The translations under genes and the position numbers were made by a program. A DNA stretch of 6,106 bases, from the NCBI GenBank assembly GCA_025462985.1, contig JAOAPP010000580.1:1-6106 (forward strand), given 5' to 3'. Positions 1 to 5,700 of the stretch are shown here, piece after piece (within the stretch, counting starts at the first letter, position 1; each line of letters opens with the position of its first letter). This DNA is from Bryobacterales bacterium. GTDB lineage: Bacteria; Acidobacteriota; Terriglobia; Bryobacterales; Bryobacteraceae. The notes under the pieces were generated by a model that was given only the letters and a program-made list of their open reading frames with translations, was not told where the DNA came from and did no database searches.

Positions 1-1645
1 AGGGGATGCCGACAAGATCGGCGTCTTTGAACTTCACCCCGGCACGCTCATCGCGGTCGTCCAGGATGACGTCCACGCCGGCTGCTTCGAGGTCGGCGGC
101 GACCTTTTCTCCGGCTGCAGCCAGTGCGGCGTCTCCGACGTTGGTGATGGTGACGACAGCCTGGAATGGAGCGATGGCCGGATTGAGTGCGAAGCTCTTG
201 CCTTCGTTGACTACGGCTGAGGATTCGATAGCTGCAGTTAAAATGCGCTCGATCCCGATGCCGTAGCAGCCCATGATCGGCATAACCTCTTTTCCTTCGC
301 GATTGAGGACGCTTGCGCCCATGGATTTGGAGTATCTATAGCCGAGCTTGAAGATATGGCCTACCTCGACGGCCTTGCCGATCTTCAGAGGCTTGCCGCA
401 AGTCACATCCAGATCGCCTTCGTTGACGTTGCGAATGTCGGCGACGCGTGTCCAGGTGAAGTCGCGGCCCGGCACGATGTTGCGGTAGTGGAAGTCCATC
501 TTGTTGGCGCCGCCCACCATATTCTTCCGGTTTTCCAGTCCCACGTCGATGACGACGAACGCGGCGCGCGGGTCGCCTTTGTCTGCGGGAAGTACTTTGA
601 GGCCGATGGGACCAAGGTAGCCGGCCGGACCTTCAAAGTAGAGAGCAAGCTCTTCGGCGACCATGGTGCGCAGCTCGAAGACATAAGCGGCGGCCATCAG
701 CTTGGTTTCGTTCACGAAGTGATCGCCACGCAGAAAGGCGATGACCGGCACCTCGACAGTCTTGCCGGTTCCGTCCTTCTTCTTACCCATATAGGCGACC
801 GTCTTGATGTCGGAGGCTGGGGAGATTTTGAAGAACTCGGCGACGTCCGCAATGGCGGCTTTGCCGGGCGTGTGAACGAGCTCCGGCATGCCATCGCCCG
901 TCGGCTGCATCTCGGTGACCGGCGAAAGCTGCGAGGTGGCCTTCTCGAGATTCGCCGCATAGCCGCTCTCCGCGCAGCTGACGATGAGGTCCTCTCCGGC
1001 CTCGGTGTAGACCATGAACTCCTGTGACTGCGAGCCGCCCATGGCGCCGGAGTCTGCCTCGACCGCGACGAACTCGAGACCGCAGCGAGTGAAGATGCGG
1101 CGATAGGTCTCGTCGTGTTTGTTGTAGGAGACATCCAGGCCGGCCTCGTCGATGTCGAAGGAGTAGGCGTCCTTCATGAGGAACTGGCGGACCCGCAGGA
1201 GCCCGGCCTTGGGTCGAGGCTCATCGCGAAACTTGGTCTGGATCTGGTACCAGATCTGCGGCAGCTGTTTATAGCTGCGAAGCTCCTTGCGAGCGATGTC
1301 GGTGACGATCTCTTCGTGCGTCATAGCCAGGCAGAGTTCGGCGCCCTTGCGGTCCTTCAGGCGGAACATGTTGTCGCCCATGCCGGACCAGCGGCCGCTT
1401 GCCTCCCAGATCTCTTTCGGATTGATCGCGGGAAGGAAGAACTCCTGGCCGATGCGATCCATCTCCTCACGCACGATGCCGATGATCTTGTTGATCGAAC
1501 GATTGCCCAGGAAGAGATAGCTATAGATTCCGGCACCGAGTTGGCGAATGTAGCCCGCGCGTAGAAGGAGTTTGTGGCTGGCGACTTCGGCGTCTGCAGG
1601 TGCTTCGCGGAGGGTGGGGATGAACAGTTGAGACCAACGATGCAT
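1..1645 (-). CDS. proS: Prolyl-tRNA synthetase, bacterial type (C-terminus cut by window edge)
   Basis: Cytoplasmic class II aminoacyl-tRNA synthetase that charges tRNA-Pro with proline. The visible 548 codons run from the ATG at 1645-1643 to the left edge. About 40 residues of the C-terminal anticodon-binding domain are missing, judged against the 572-residue E. coli enzyme. N-terminus [20 protein letters not shown] matches the family opening. Motif 2 is at about 139-164 ([10 protein letters not shown], then [12 protein letters not shown]), and motif 3 is at about 459-469 ([11 protein letters not shown]). Between them lies the insertion (editing) domain that marks the long bacterial form and clears mischarged Ala-tRNA-Pro. 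It keeps a Lys in NETKL (about 315), a GPAGYLGP loop (339-346) and a His in DFHYRNI (386), matching the E. coli editing residues. Anticodon domain starts near 490. No strong Shine-Dalgarno lies at normal distance: the nearest purine run (GGA) is about 15 nt upstream, in a hairpin arm. It is divergent from the Crp/Fnr gene. Confidence 0.97.
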   Translation of the reverse strand, partial: MHRWSQLFIPTLREAPADAEVASHKLLLRAGYIRQLGAGIYSYLFLGNRSINKIIGIVREEMDRIGQEFFLPAINPKEIWEASGRWSGMGDNMFRLKDRKGAELCLAMTHEEIVTDIARKELRSYKQLPQIWYQIQTKFRDEPRPKAGLLRVRQFLMKDAYSFDIDEAGLDVSYNKHDETYRRIFTRCGLEFVAVEADSGAMGGSQSQEFMVYTEAGEDLIVSCAESGYAANLEKATSQLSPVTEMQPTGDGMPELVHTPGKAAIADVAEFFKISPASDIKTVAYMGKKKDGTGKTVEVPVIAFLRGDHFVNETKLMAAAYVFELRTMVAEELALYFEGPAGYLGPIGLKVLPADKGDPRAAFVVIDVGLENRKNMVGGANKMDFHYRNIVPGRDFTWTRVADIRNVNEGDLDVTCGKPLKIGKAVEVGHIFKLGYRYSKSMGASVLNREGKEVMPIMGCYGIGIERILTAAIESSAVVNEGKSFALNPAIAPFQAVVTITNVGDAALAAAGEKVAADLEAAGVDVILDDRDERAGVKFKDADLVGIP

Positions 1646-1660
1646 GGGCAAAAAGCACTT

Positions 1661-1677
1661 TCCGGCCCGCGGCCGGA
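1661..1677 (-). promoter_or_regulatory. GC-rich hairpin in the proS leader
   Basis: A perfect 7-bp inverted repeat (TCCGGCC, 3-nt loop, GGCCGGA) ends 15 nt before the proS start codon. In the proS transcript it would form a stable stem followed by six bases and then a TTTTT run. Its downstream arm carries the only purine-rich GGA close to the start. This is seen directly in the sequence. A role in controlling translation or early termination is inference. The spacing between stem and T-run is not that of a standard intrinsic terminator. Confidence 0.4.
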
Positions 1678-1799
1678 TGCGCGCGGACATCATTCAGGAT
1701 GAATTCTCATTCTAAACCGGGGAATGTCGCCGCGTATGTGTCGAGTAGAGATCATAGCTTGATGGGCCAAGTAAGAGAGTTACGGCCAATTACGTCTGC

Positions 1800-1819
1800 T
1801 ATGTCGTTCATGTGACATA
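1800..1819. promoter_or_regulatory. Putative Crp/Fnr-family operator
   Basis: A perfect 6+6 inverted repeat, TATGTC-N8-GACATA. Its core reads TGTCG-N6-TGACA (1802-1817), which has the 16-bp geometry of Crp-superfamily sites (TGTGA-N6-TCACA) and fits the TGTCR-N6-YGACA pattern known for CooA-type members. It lies 112 bp before the ATG of the Crp/Fnr-family gene, so autoregulation is the simplest reading. It is also about 155 bp upstream of proS. The dyad is observed. The binding protein is inferred. Confidence 0.45.
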
Positions 1820-1867
1820 CTTTTCTGCCACAAGAGCGTAGAGTCCAAGCATTCGCATCTACCCGCC

Positions 1868-1884
1868 CCCCACACAGGGTGGGG
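1868..1884 (+). other. GC-rich inverted repeat in the leader of the Crp/Fnr gene
   Basis: CCCCAC, a 5-nt loop (ACAGG) and GTGGGG form a 6-bp all-but-one GC stem, 47 nt before the start codon and 36 nt before the ribosome-binding site of the regulator. There is no T-run, so it is not an intrinsic terminator. It could be an operator or an RNA stem in the leader. The function is unknown. Confidence 0.3.
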
Positions 1885-1920
1885 CAACTAGTCTTTGCGG
1901 CTACGGGAGAGATCTCGTGC

Positions 1921-1926
1921 AGGAGG
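1921..1926 (+). promoter_or_regulatory. Strong ribosome-binding site that decides the regulator start
   Basis: AGGAGG, a full Shine-Dalgarno core, is followed by 5 nt and the ATG at 1932. An in-frame GTG at 1917 would place this motif inside the coding sequence, so ATG 1932 is preferred. Confidence 0.85.
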
Positions 1927-1931
1927 CTGAG

Positions 1932-2687
1932 ATGCGCAACAACCACTTTATGCCTGAGTCCTCGTCGCGACCAAGAAATCTCATATTGGCACAGTTGCCG
2001 GATGCCGAGTATGAAACCTTGGCCAAGTTTCTTGTGCCTGTCGATCTGCCTCTGGAGATGCGGCTGTCCGAGCCCAACGAGCCTATCGAGTACATTTATT
2101 TTCTGAATACTGGCCTGATCTCCACGGATGCGCTGACCGCGAAAGGCGAATCGGTTGAGGTGGGAGTGATCGGGCGCGAGGGGTTTGCAGGTCTGTCCGC
2201 ACTGCTGGATCAACCGCAGATGTTGCACTCCGTAATAATGCAAGGGGTCGGGGAGGGCCTGCGAATCCGTTCTTCAATTCTGCGGGAGCAGTTTCTGAAG
2301 GGCGGTATGCTGCAGCGTTTGGTCCATACTTTTATCTATCTGCAACTGGTCCAGGTGACGCAGTCGGTTCTATGCAACCGGATGCATGAGGTGGACGCGA
2401 GGCTGGCGCGCTGGTTGCTGACCTCCGCGGACCGGATGGAATCGGAGTCACTGAATCTGACACATGAGTTTCTGGCGCAGATGCTGGGCGTGCAGCGCTC
2501 GACGGTGACCGTCGCAGCCGGCGATCTGCAGCGTGCCGGCCTGATCGGCTACAGCCGTGGCAAGATACATATTCTTGACCGGGTGAACCTAACCAGGACA
2601 GCGTGTGAGTGCTATCGAATTGTGAGCTCGTCGTACCAGCGGGTCCTGCAACTCAATGCAAATAATTCACTTGTATACGTCGACTAG
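1932..2687 (+). CDS. Crp/Fnr-family transcriptional regulator (not Fnr or cAMP-type)
   Basis: A 251-residue one-component DNA-binding regulator of the cytoplasm. Residues about 17-120 form the cyclic-nucleotide-binding-like beta-roll. A long dimerisation helix follows at about 125-165. The C-terminal Crp-type helix-turn-helix is at about 174-220 (LNLTHEFLAQMLGVQRSTVT, then DLQRAGLIGYSRGKIHILDR). The phosphate-binding cassette of cAMP receptors is not conserved: the loop reads GREGFAGLSALL (81-92). The N-terminal Cys cluster of Fnr is absent, since the only Cys residues are 148, 225 and 227. Neither cAMP binding nor a 4Fe-4S cluster is therefore supported, and the signal is unknown. The start is ATG 1932, set by AGGAGG. 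A Crp-like dyad at 1800-1819 suggests autoregulation. The receiver-like gene follows on the same strand after 108 nt. The family call is firm; the regulon is unknown. Confidence 0.93.
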   Translation: MRNNHFMPESSSRPRNLILAQLPDAEYETLAKFLVPVDLPLEMRLSEPNEPIEYIYFLNTGLISTDALTAKGESVEVGVIGREGFAGLSALLDQPQMLHSVIMQGVGEGLRIRSSILREQFLKGGMLQRLVHTFIYLQLVQVTQSVLCNRMHEVDARLARWLLTSADRMESESLNLTHEFLAQMLGVQRSTVTVAAGDLQRAGLIGYSRGKIHILDRVNLTRTACECYRIVSSSYQRVLQLNANNSLVYVD

Positions 2688-2783
2688 ATGACAGACGACT
2701 AGCGGCACGGACTGTTAATTTCTGAACGTTACTTTACTTCTTATTTTGCCATTGGTGCCTGGAGAGGTCTGGACGTCTTTCTC

Positions 2784-2788
2784 GGGGG
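2784..2788 (+). promoter_or_regulatory. Ribosome-binding site of the receiver-like gene
   Basis: GGGGG lies 7 nt before the ATG at 2796. It supports this start over out-of-frame alternatives such as TTG 2792. The rest of the 108-nt gap after the regulator is AT-rich around 2715-2750, but I could not identify a convincing -35/-10 pair. Confidence 0.5.
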
Positions 2789-2795
2789 TATTTGT

Positions 2796-3197
2796 ATGCT
2801 CAGGATTCTATTGGCAGGAAGCGATTGTCGTTTGTTGCAGACGCGGGCGGCGGTGCTGTTAAAGACAGGCGCGGCCGTTGTCTATCGCGACACGATGGGG
2901 GCCTTGAACATTCTGGATCGAGAAGCGTTCGATCTGGTGGTTCTATGTCACTCCCTGCCAGAACCCGATGTGGCGATGATTGTGAACAAGGTCCATCAAA
3001 AAATTCCCGGGGCAAAGATTCTGATGGTGACCTCAGGCCTTGATGGGTATGGGATGGATGCAGACAGTAACGTCGACGCTACCAGCGTTCCTGACCCAGG
3101 GCGCTTAGTCGCGCGCGCGAAGGAGTTGCTGCAGGTAACTTCGCATCCGAGGGTAAATTCAAGGTGGCGTTGGCCCGACGCGCCTTTGGCGGACTGA
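2796..3197 (+). CDS. Stand-alone degenerate receiver-like (pseudo-REC) protein
   Basis: A 133-residue protein with the alternating pattern of a response-regulator receiver domain and no output domain. Strand 1 is MLRILLAG (1-8), strand 3 is FDLVVLCHSLPEPD (45-58), strand 4 is AKILMVTSG, and the last helix is PGRLVARAKELLQ. The expected active site is eroded. The phosphoacceptor position after DLVVL is Cys51 rather than Asp. The acidic pair after strand 1 is GS, leaving only Asp10 nearby. The conserved Lys before the last helix (KP) is replaced (VPDP). The strand-4 Thr is kept. Phosphorylation by a kinase is therefore unlikely; a protein-binding or redox role through Cys is inference. A polar tail of about 20 residues follows the fold. 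It sits 108 nt after the Crp/Fnr gene on the same strand and converges on kdsD with 56 nt between. Alternatively it is an unrelated small Rossmann-like protein. Confidence 0.72.
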   Translation: MLRILLAGSDCRLLQTRAAVLLKTGAAVVYRDTMGALNILDREAFDLVVLCHSLPEPDVAMIVNKVHQKIPGAKILMVTSGLDGYGMDADSNVDATSVPDPGRLVARAKELLQVTSHPRVNSRWRWPDAPLAD

Positions 3198-3253
3198 TGC
3201 ATCGCCGTTAACGATGATGAGCAGATGAGCACGAATTTTCCGTCAGGTGTCCG

Positions 3254-4285
3254 CTAACTGACTTGCAGCGTCCACAGATCGTGCAGGTGCACGACCCCTT
3301 CGACCCGGCCGTCGGCAGCGACGACGATGAGCGAGGTAATCTTCTTCTCCTCCATCAGGGCGAGGGCCGATAACCCCAGAGCACTGCCTTCGATCGTGAG
3401 AGGATGCGGGTTCATGATGTCCCCGGCGGTGTGTTCGAGCGCGTGGGAGCCATCGCGCTCAAGCAGGCGGCGGGGATCTCCATCCGAGATCATGCCGGCG
3501 AGACGGCCGTCTTCAAGAACCGTCGTCATGCCCAGCTTCTTGCGCGACATCTCGTAGATGACCTGTGGCATTGGCGTAGAGCCCGCAACCTGCGGCAGCG
3601 CATCGCCGCTGTGCATCAATTCGCAGACGCGGGCGAGTCGCCTGCCGATGTGGCCTCCGGGATGCAGATCGGCAAAGTCCTCGGCCTTCCATCCGCGCCG
3701 GCGGCTCACTTCAAGCGCGAGCGCGTCGCCGAGCGCAAGCATGACGGTGGTGGACGCCGTGGGCGCGAGATTGAGCGGGCAGGCCTCGGCCGAGACGCCG
3801 GTGTCGAGGAAGATATCGCTCGCCTGCGCAAGGGTAGAGCTGCCGCAGCCGCTGACAGCGATGAGCTTTGCGCTAAGGCGCTTGAGCGTCGGGAGCAAAC
3901 GCAGCAGCTCTTCGGTTTCGCCGCTGTAGGAGAGCGCCAGGACGATATCGCCTGAGGCGAGCATGCCCAGGTCGCCGTGAGTTGCCTCTGCGGCGTGAAG
4001 GAAGTGGGCCTGCGTGCCGGTGGAGCGAAGTGTGGCCGCGATCTTGCGCGCGATGATGCCGCTCTTGCCGATGCCGGTGAGGATAATACGGCCCGGGCCT
4101 TCGGCGAACTGAAGCAGCAGATCGGCCGCCTGGGTGAACGGTGTGAGCATCGCGTTGTCGAGGCGCGCAGCCAGCTCGTTGAGAGCAGCGGCTTCGATGC
4201 GAACGAACTCGGAGGGAGCCAGTGGGTCTGACGGACTGGTGACTTTGATGGACATGACTTTGCTGGAAGTGACTTTGCTGGACAT
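3254..4285 (-). CDS. kdsD: Arabinose-5-phosphate isomerase, KdsD/KpsF/GutQ family
   Basis: Interconverts D-ribulose 5-phosphate and D-arabinose 5-phosphate, the entry step of Kdo synthesis for lipopolysaccharide, in the cytoplasm. The 343 residues show an N-terminal SIS sugar-isomerase domain (about 45-205) and two CBS domains (about 220-280 and 288-343). Family motifs are GIGKSGIIARK (71-81), EATHGDLGM (100-108), SYSGETEE (119-126), EACPLNLAPTASTT (167-180) and LHPGGHIGR (207-215). They contain Lys74, His103, Glu123, Glu167 and His208, which align with residues conserved in E. coli KdsD. The CBS pair ends in VVHLHDLW, as in that family. The E. coli enzyme has 328 residues; the excess is an N-terminal tail encoded by a 15-bp tandem repeat. 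ATG 4285 or ATG 4255 (333 residues) could be the start, and neither has a clear Shine-Dalgarno. GutQ or KpsF paralogy cannot be excluded from sequence alone. It is divergent from the thioredoxin gene. Confidence 0.92.
   Translation of the reverse strand: MSSKVTSSKVMSIKVTSPSDPLAPSEFVRIEAAALNELAARLDNAMLTPFTQAADLLLQFAEGPGRIILTGIGKSGIIARKIAATLRSTGTQAHFLHAAEATHGDLGMLASGDIVLALSYSGETEELLRLLPTLKRLSAKLIAVSGCGSSTLAQASDIFLDTGVSAEACPLNLAPTASTTVMLALGDALALEVSRRRGWKAEDFADLHPGGHIGRRLARVCELMHSGDALPQVAGSTPMPQVIYEMSRKKLGMTTVLEDGRLAGMISDGDPRRLLERDGSHALEHTAGDIMNPHPLTIEGSALGLSALALMEEKKITSLIVVAADGRVEGVVHLHDLWTLQVS
4241..4285 (-). repeat. Three tandem 15-bp units over the kdsD start
   Basis: Plus-strand units are GACTTTGATGGACAT (4241-4255), GACTTTGCTGGAAGT (4256-4270) and GACTTTGCTGGACAT (4271-4285), differing at one to three positions. 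Read on the minus strand they encode MSSKV-TSSKV-MSIKV, so the first and third units each carry an in-frame ATG. The unit length is a multiple of three, so gain or loss of a copy keeps the frame. The homologous E. coli protein has no such tail. Confidence 0.85.
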
Positions 4286-4448
4286 AGGGCCGAACCATGT
4301 CGATGCTAGCAGAGGTGCGCGAGCAGATGATCCGCCGAATCTTTCAGAGCGTGCGCGGCGTAACTTCTGTAGAACGAGTTGCTTGTATCGTTTAGAGCCA
4401 TTTTGCGTCTAATCCGAATAGAATTAAAAGGAAAAGTGTGTCGGAAGG
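4286..4448. promoter_or_regulatory. Divergent spacer between kdsD and the TlpA-like gene
   Basis: 163 bp with no credible gene; it should hold promoters in both directions. The half nearest the thioredoxin gene (about 4381-4435) is markedly AT-rich. On the plus strand TAGAAT (4419-4424) and TCTAAT (4408-4413) resemble -10 elements. TTGTAT (4383-4388) is a possible -35 for the latter, but with a long 19-nt spacer, so this is only a candidate. A short palindrome TTCT-GT-AGAA lies near 4365-4376. Confidence 0.4.
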
Positions 4449-5111
4449 ATGCTGAACGTGAAGCGGAACGGATTGGTATTAAGTGTGATGGTGGTTGGGA
4501 TCGCGCTGCTGTTGTGGGCGGGATGGCATAACCTGCGAGAGCGTCGCAAAGCGATGCAGGAGACGCGGGATAACCATATTGTTCTCGTGCCGGATAAGTC
4601 AGGTTCGGGAGCATCGGCGGGCTCGCAGTCGCCTGAGGCCGAAGCTTCGCGAATGCGCGGCAAGCCGGCGCCGGCCTTCACGTTGGCAACCCTGGATGGA
4701 AAAAAGGTATCGCTGAGCGACTACAAGGGTCGCCCCGTTCTGGTGAACTTTTGGGCGACCTGGTGCGGTCCATGCAAAGTGGAGATGCCCTGGTTCGAGG
4801 AGTTCAATAAACAGTACACCGCGCAGGGATTCGTCATTCTTGGCCTGGCCGACGATGTCGACGCGGGCAAGGACACGATCGCCAAGGTAGCGCACAAAAC
4901 GGGCGTAACCTACCCAATTCTGCTGACCGATGGGAAGGTTCAGAAATTGTATTCTCCGGAAGGAATGGACTACCTGCCGATGTCGTTCTATATCGATCGC
5001 AACGGTGTCATCGTCGAGGAGACAGCCGGGCTCGGCAGCAAAGATGAGATTGAAGCCCACATCAAGAAGACGATCGCCTCGGGCGCAGCGCCGACTGCGG
5101 GTGGACAGTGA
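4449..5111 (+). CDS. Membrane-anchored TlpA/ResA-like thiol-disulfide oxidoreductase
   Basis: A 220-residue thioredoxin-fold protein of the periplasm. An uncleaved signal anchor spans about 9-26 (after KRN; LVLSVMVVGIALLLWAGW) and is followed by a charged, low-complexity linker to about residue 68. The AhpC/TSA-Redoxin-type fold begins at GKPAPAFTLATLDGKKVSL. The active site is WCGPC (105-109; Cys106, Cys109), preceded by PVLVNFWAT. The cis-Pro loop is YLPMSFYID (Pro177). Members of this family reduce disulfides in apocytochrome c or other exported proteins. The actual substrate is not shown here. GGAAGG (4443-4448) abuts ATG 4449 with no spacer, while GTG 4458 sits 9 nt from it and would give a protein three residues shorter; the domain content is unaffected. 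Its stop overlaps the start of the next gene by 4 nt, indicating translational coupling with a DsbD-alpha-like partner. Confidence 0.93.
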   Translation: MLNVKRNGLVLSVMVVGIALLLWAGWHNLRERRKAMQETRDNHIVLVPDKSGSGASAGSQSPEAEASRMRGKPAPAFTLATLDGKKVSLSDYKGRPVLVNFWATWCGPCKVEMPWFEEFNKQYTAQGFVILGLADDVDAGKDTIAKVAHKTGVTYPILLTDGKVQKLYSPEGMDYLPMSFYIDRNGVIVEETAGLGSKDEIEAHIKKTIASGAAPTAGGQ

Positions 5112-5623
5112 CGCGGCTTCGTCTTCTTGCGGGGGCGTTTCTTGCCGTGCCGTTAATTGCAGCGCTGGCGGCACCGCAGGTTGCGAATGCCGAACAGGTT
5201 GGGAACCTTGATGCGCCGGCCCCAAAGCCCAAGTCGTTCGTCCTCTATGCGGCGGAGCAGCAAAACGTGGCGGCAGGGAAGCGGAGCGTGCTTGAACTGC
5301 ACTTTCGCGTGGTCGACGGCTTTCATGTGAACTCGCACACCCCTAAATCGGAGCTGCTGATTCCGACACAGATCACGTTGCAGCCCGCGGCAGGTGTCAA
5401 AGCCGACGCAGTGCAATATCCTGTGGGCACCTCCTTCAGCTTCAGCTTCGACCCGACAGAGAAGCTCGATGTGTACTCCGGCGCATTCACGGTGAAGCTG
5501 CCTGTGGTGGCTGACGCCGGAACCCACACAGTGGATGGGACACTGCGCTATCAGGCCTGCGATCATGCTGCCTGCTATCCCCCAAAGAGCCTGCCCGTGC
5601 AGGTGATCTTCAACGCCAGGTAA
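5108..5623 (+). CDS. Exported DsbD N-terminal-domain-like protein (stand-alone DsbD-alpha)
   Basis: A 171-residue exported protein. The signal peptide has RLR, then a hydrophobic core (about 6-22), and a probable signal peptidase I site after ANA (26-28). The mature part resembles the immunoglobulin-like N-terminal domain of DsbD. It has the typical GFHVNSHTPKSELLIPTQIT stretch (71-90), YPVGTSF (104-110), the YSGAFTVKLPV strand (123-133) and the signature RYQACDHAACYPP (147-159). Its two cysteines, Cys151 and Cys156, are spaced C-x4-C; E. coli DsbD has C-x5-C (Cys103 and Cys109). In DsbD this domain passes electrons from the membrane domain to periplasmic thioredoxin-like partners. Here neither the transmembrane domain nor the C-terminal thioredoxin domain is present, so another protein must supply electrons. 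It starts with GTG inside the GTGA overlap with the TlpA-like gene, implying co-translation and joint function. Confidence 0.88.
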   Translation: MTRLRLLAGAFLAVPLIAALAAPQVANAEQVGNLDAPAPKPKSFVLYAAEQQNVAAGKRSVLELHFRVVDGFHVNSHTPKSELLIPTQITLQPAAGVKADAVQYPVGTSFSFSFDPTEKLDVYSGAFTVKLPVVADAGTHTVDGTLRYQACDHAACYPPKSLPVQVIFNAR

Positions 5624-5670
5624 CCTTCCGCGCCGCCGCACACAATTACTGTTAGTAGGCTCGGTACGCC

Positions 5671-5698
5671 TGCCATCGATTGCAGCGGAGTGATGGCA
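5671..5698 (+). promoter_or_regulatory. Hairpin with the ribosome-binding site in its loop, before alaC
   Basis: TGCCATC (5671-5677) and GATGGCA (5692-5698) are a perfect 7-bp inverted repeat around a 14-nt loop that contains GGAG (5687-5690), the Shine-Dalgarno for ATG 5701. The stem ends two bases before the start codon. Folding would present or restrict the ribosome site. The pairing is visible; regulatory use is inference. It sits in the 77-nt gap after the DsbD-alpha-like gene, where I find no intrinsic terminator, so read-through from the thioredoxin cluster is possible. Confidence 0.4.
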
Positions 5699-5700
5699 TC

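Larger units (their letters stand above)
1646..1931. promoter_or_regulatory. Divergent intergenic region between proS and the Crp/Fnr gene
   Basis: This 286-bp spacer holds no credible gene. It must contain the promoters for proS (leftward) and for the Crp/Fnr regulator (rightward). What I can see are a GC-rich hairpin near proS, a dyad resembling Crp-family sites, a second GC hairpin before the regulator, and AT-richer stretches around 1690-1716 and 1750-1760. On the minus strand, TATGAT (1756-1751) and TAGAAT (1714-1709) look like -10 elements, but neither has a good -35 partner at 16-18 nt, so no promoter is called. A 163-codon minus-strand reading frame that enters this region is a shadow of the regulator gene. 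Confidence 0.6.

Noticed and set aside
6..1564. Several plus- and minus-strand open frames of 77-223 codons opposite or inside proS
   Set aside because: They lie within the proS coding region in other frames, have low-complexity or Arg/Ser-rich translations typical of GC-rich shadows, and show no family motif.
1646..1800. T-box riboswitch upstream of proS
   Set aside because: I find no T-box-like TGG-ACCGCG antiterminator sequence on the proS strand and no terminator with a proper T-run.
1917..1931. GTG at 1917 as the start of the Crp/Fnr gene
   Set aside because: The AGGAGG ribosome site lies inside this extension and is ideally spaced to ATG 1932.
1752..2243. 163-codon minus-strand frame over the 5' part of the Crp/Fnr gene
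   Set aside because: It is antisense to a confidently assigned gene and has no recognisable domain.
2681..2702. Direct repeat CGACTAG (2681-2687 and 2696-2702) at the end of the Crp/Fnr gene
   Set aside because: Only 7 bp, two copies, with the first overlapping the stop codon; this is within chance expectation.
3198..3262. Bidirectional terminator between the receiver-like gene and kdsD
   Set aside because: Only two 5-bp stems are present (CATCG/CGATG at 3200-3216 and GTCAG/CTGAC at 3242-3262), with loops of 7 and 11 nt and no adjacent T-run; too weak to call.
3327..4231. Plus-strand frames of 76-183 codons opposite kdsD
   Set aside because: They are antisense shadows of a gene with complete SIS and CBS motifs.
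4599..5225. 208-codon minus-strand frame over the TlpA-like and DsbD-alpha-like genes
   Set aside because: It is antisense to two motif-supported genes and its translation has no recognisable domain.
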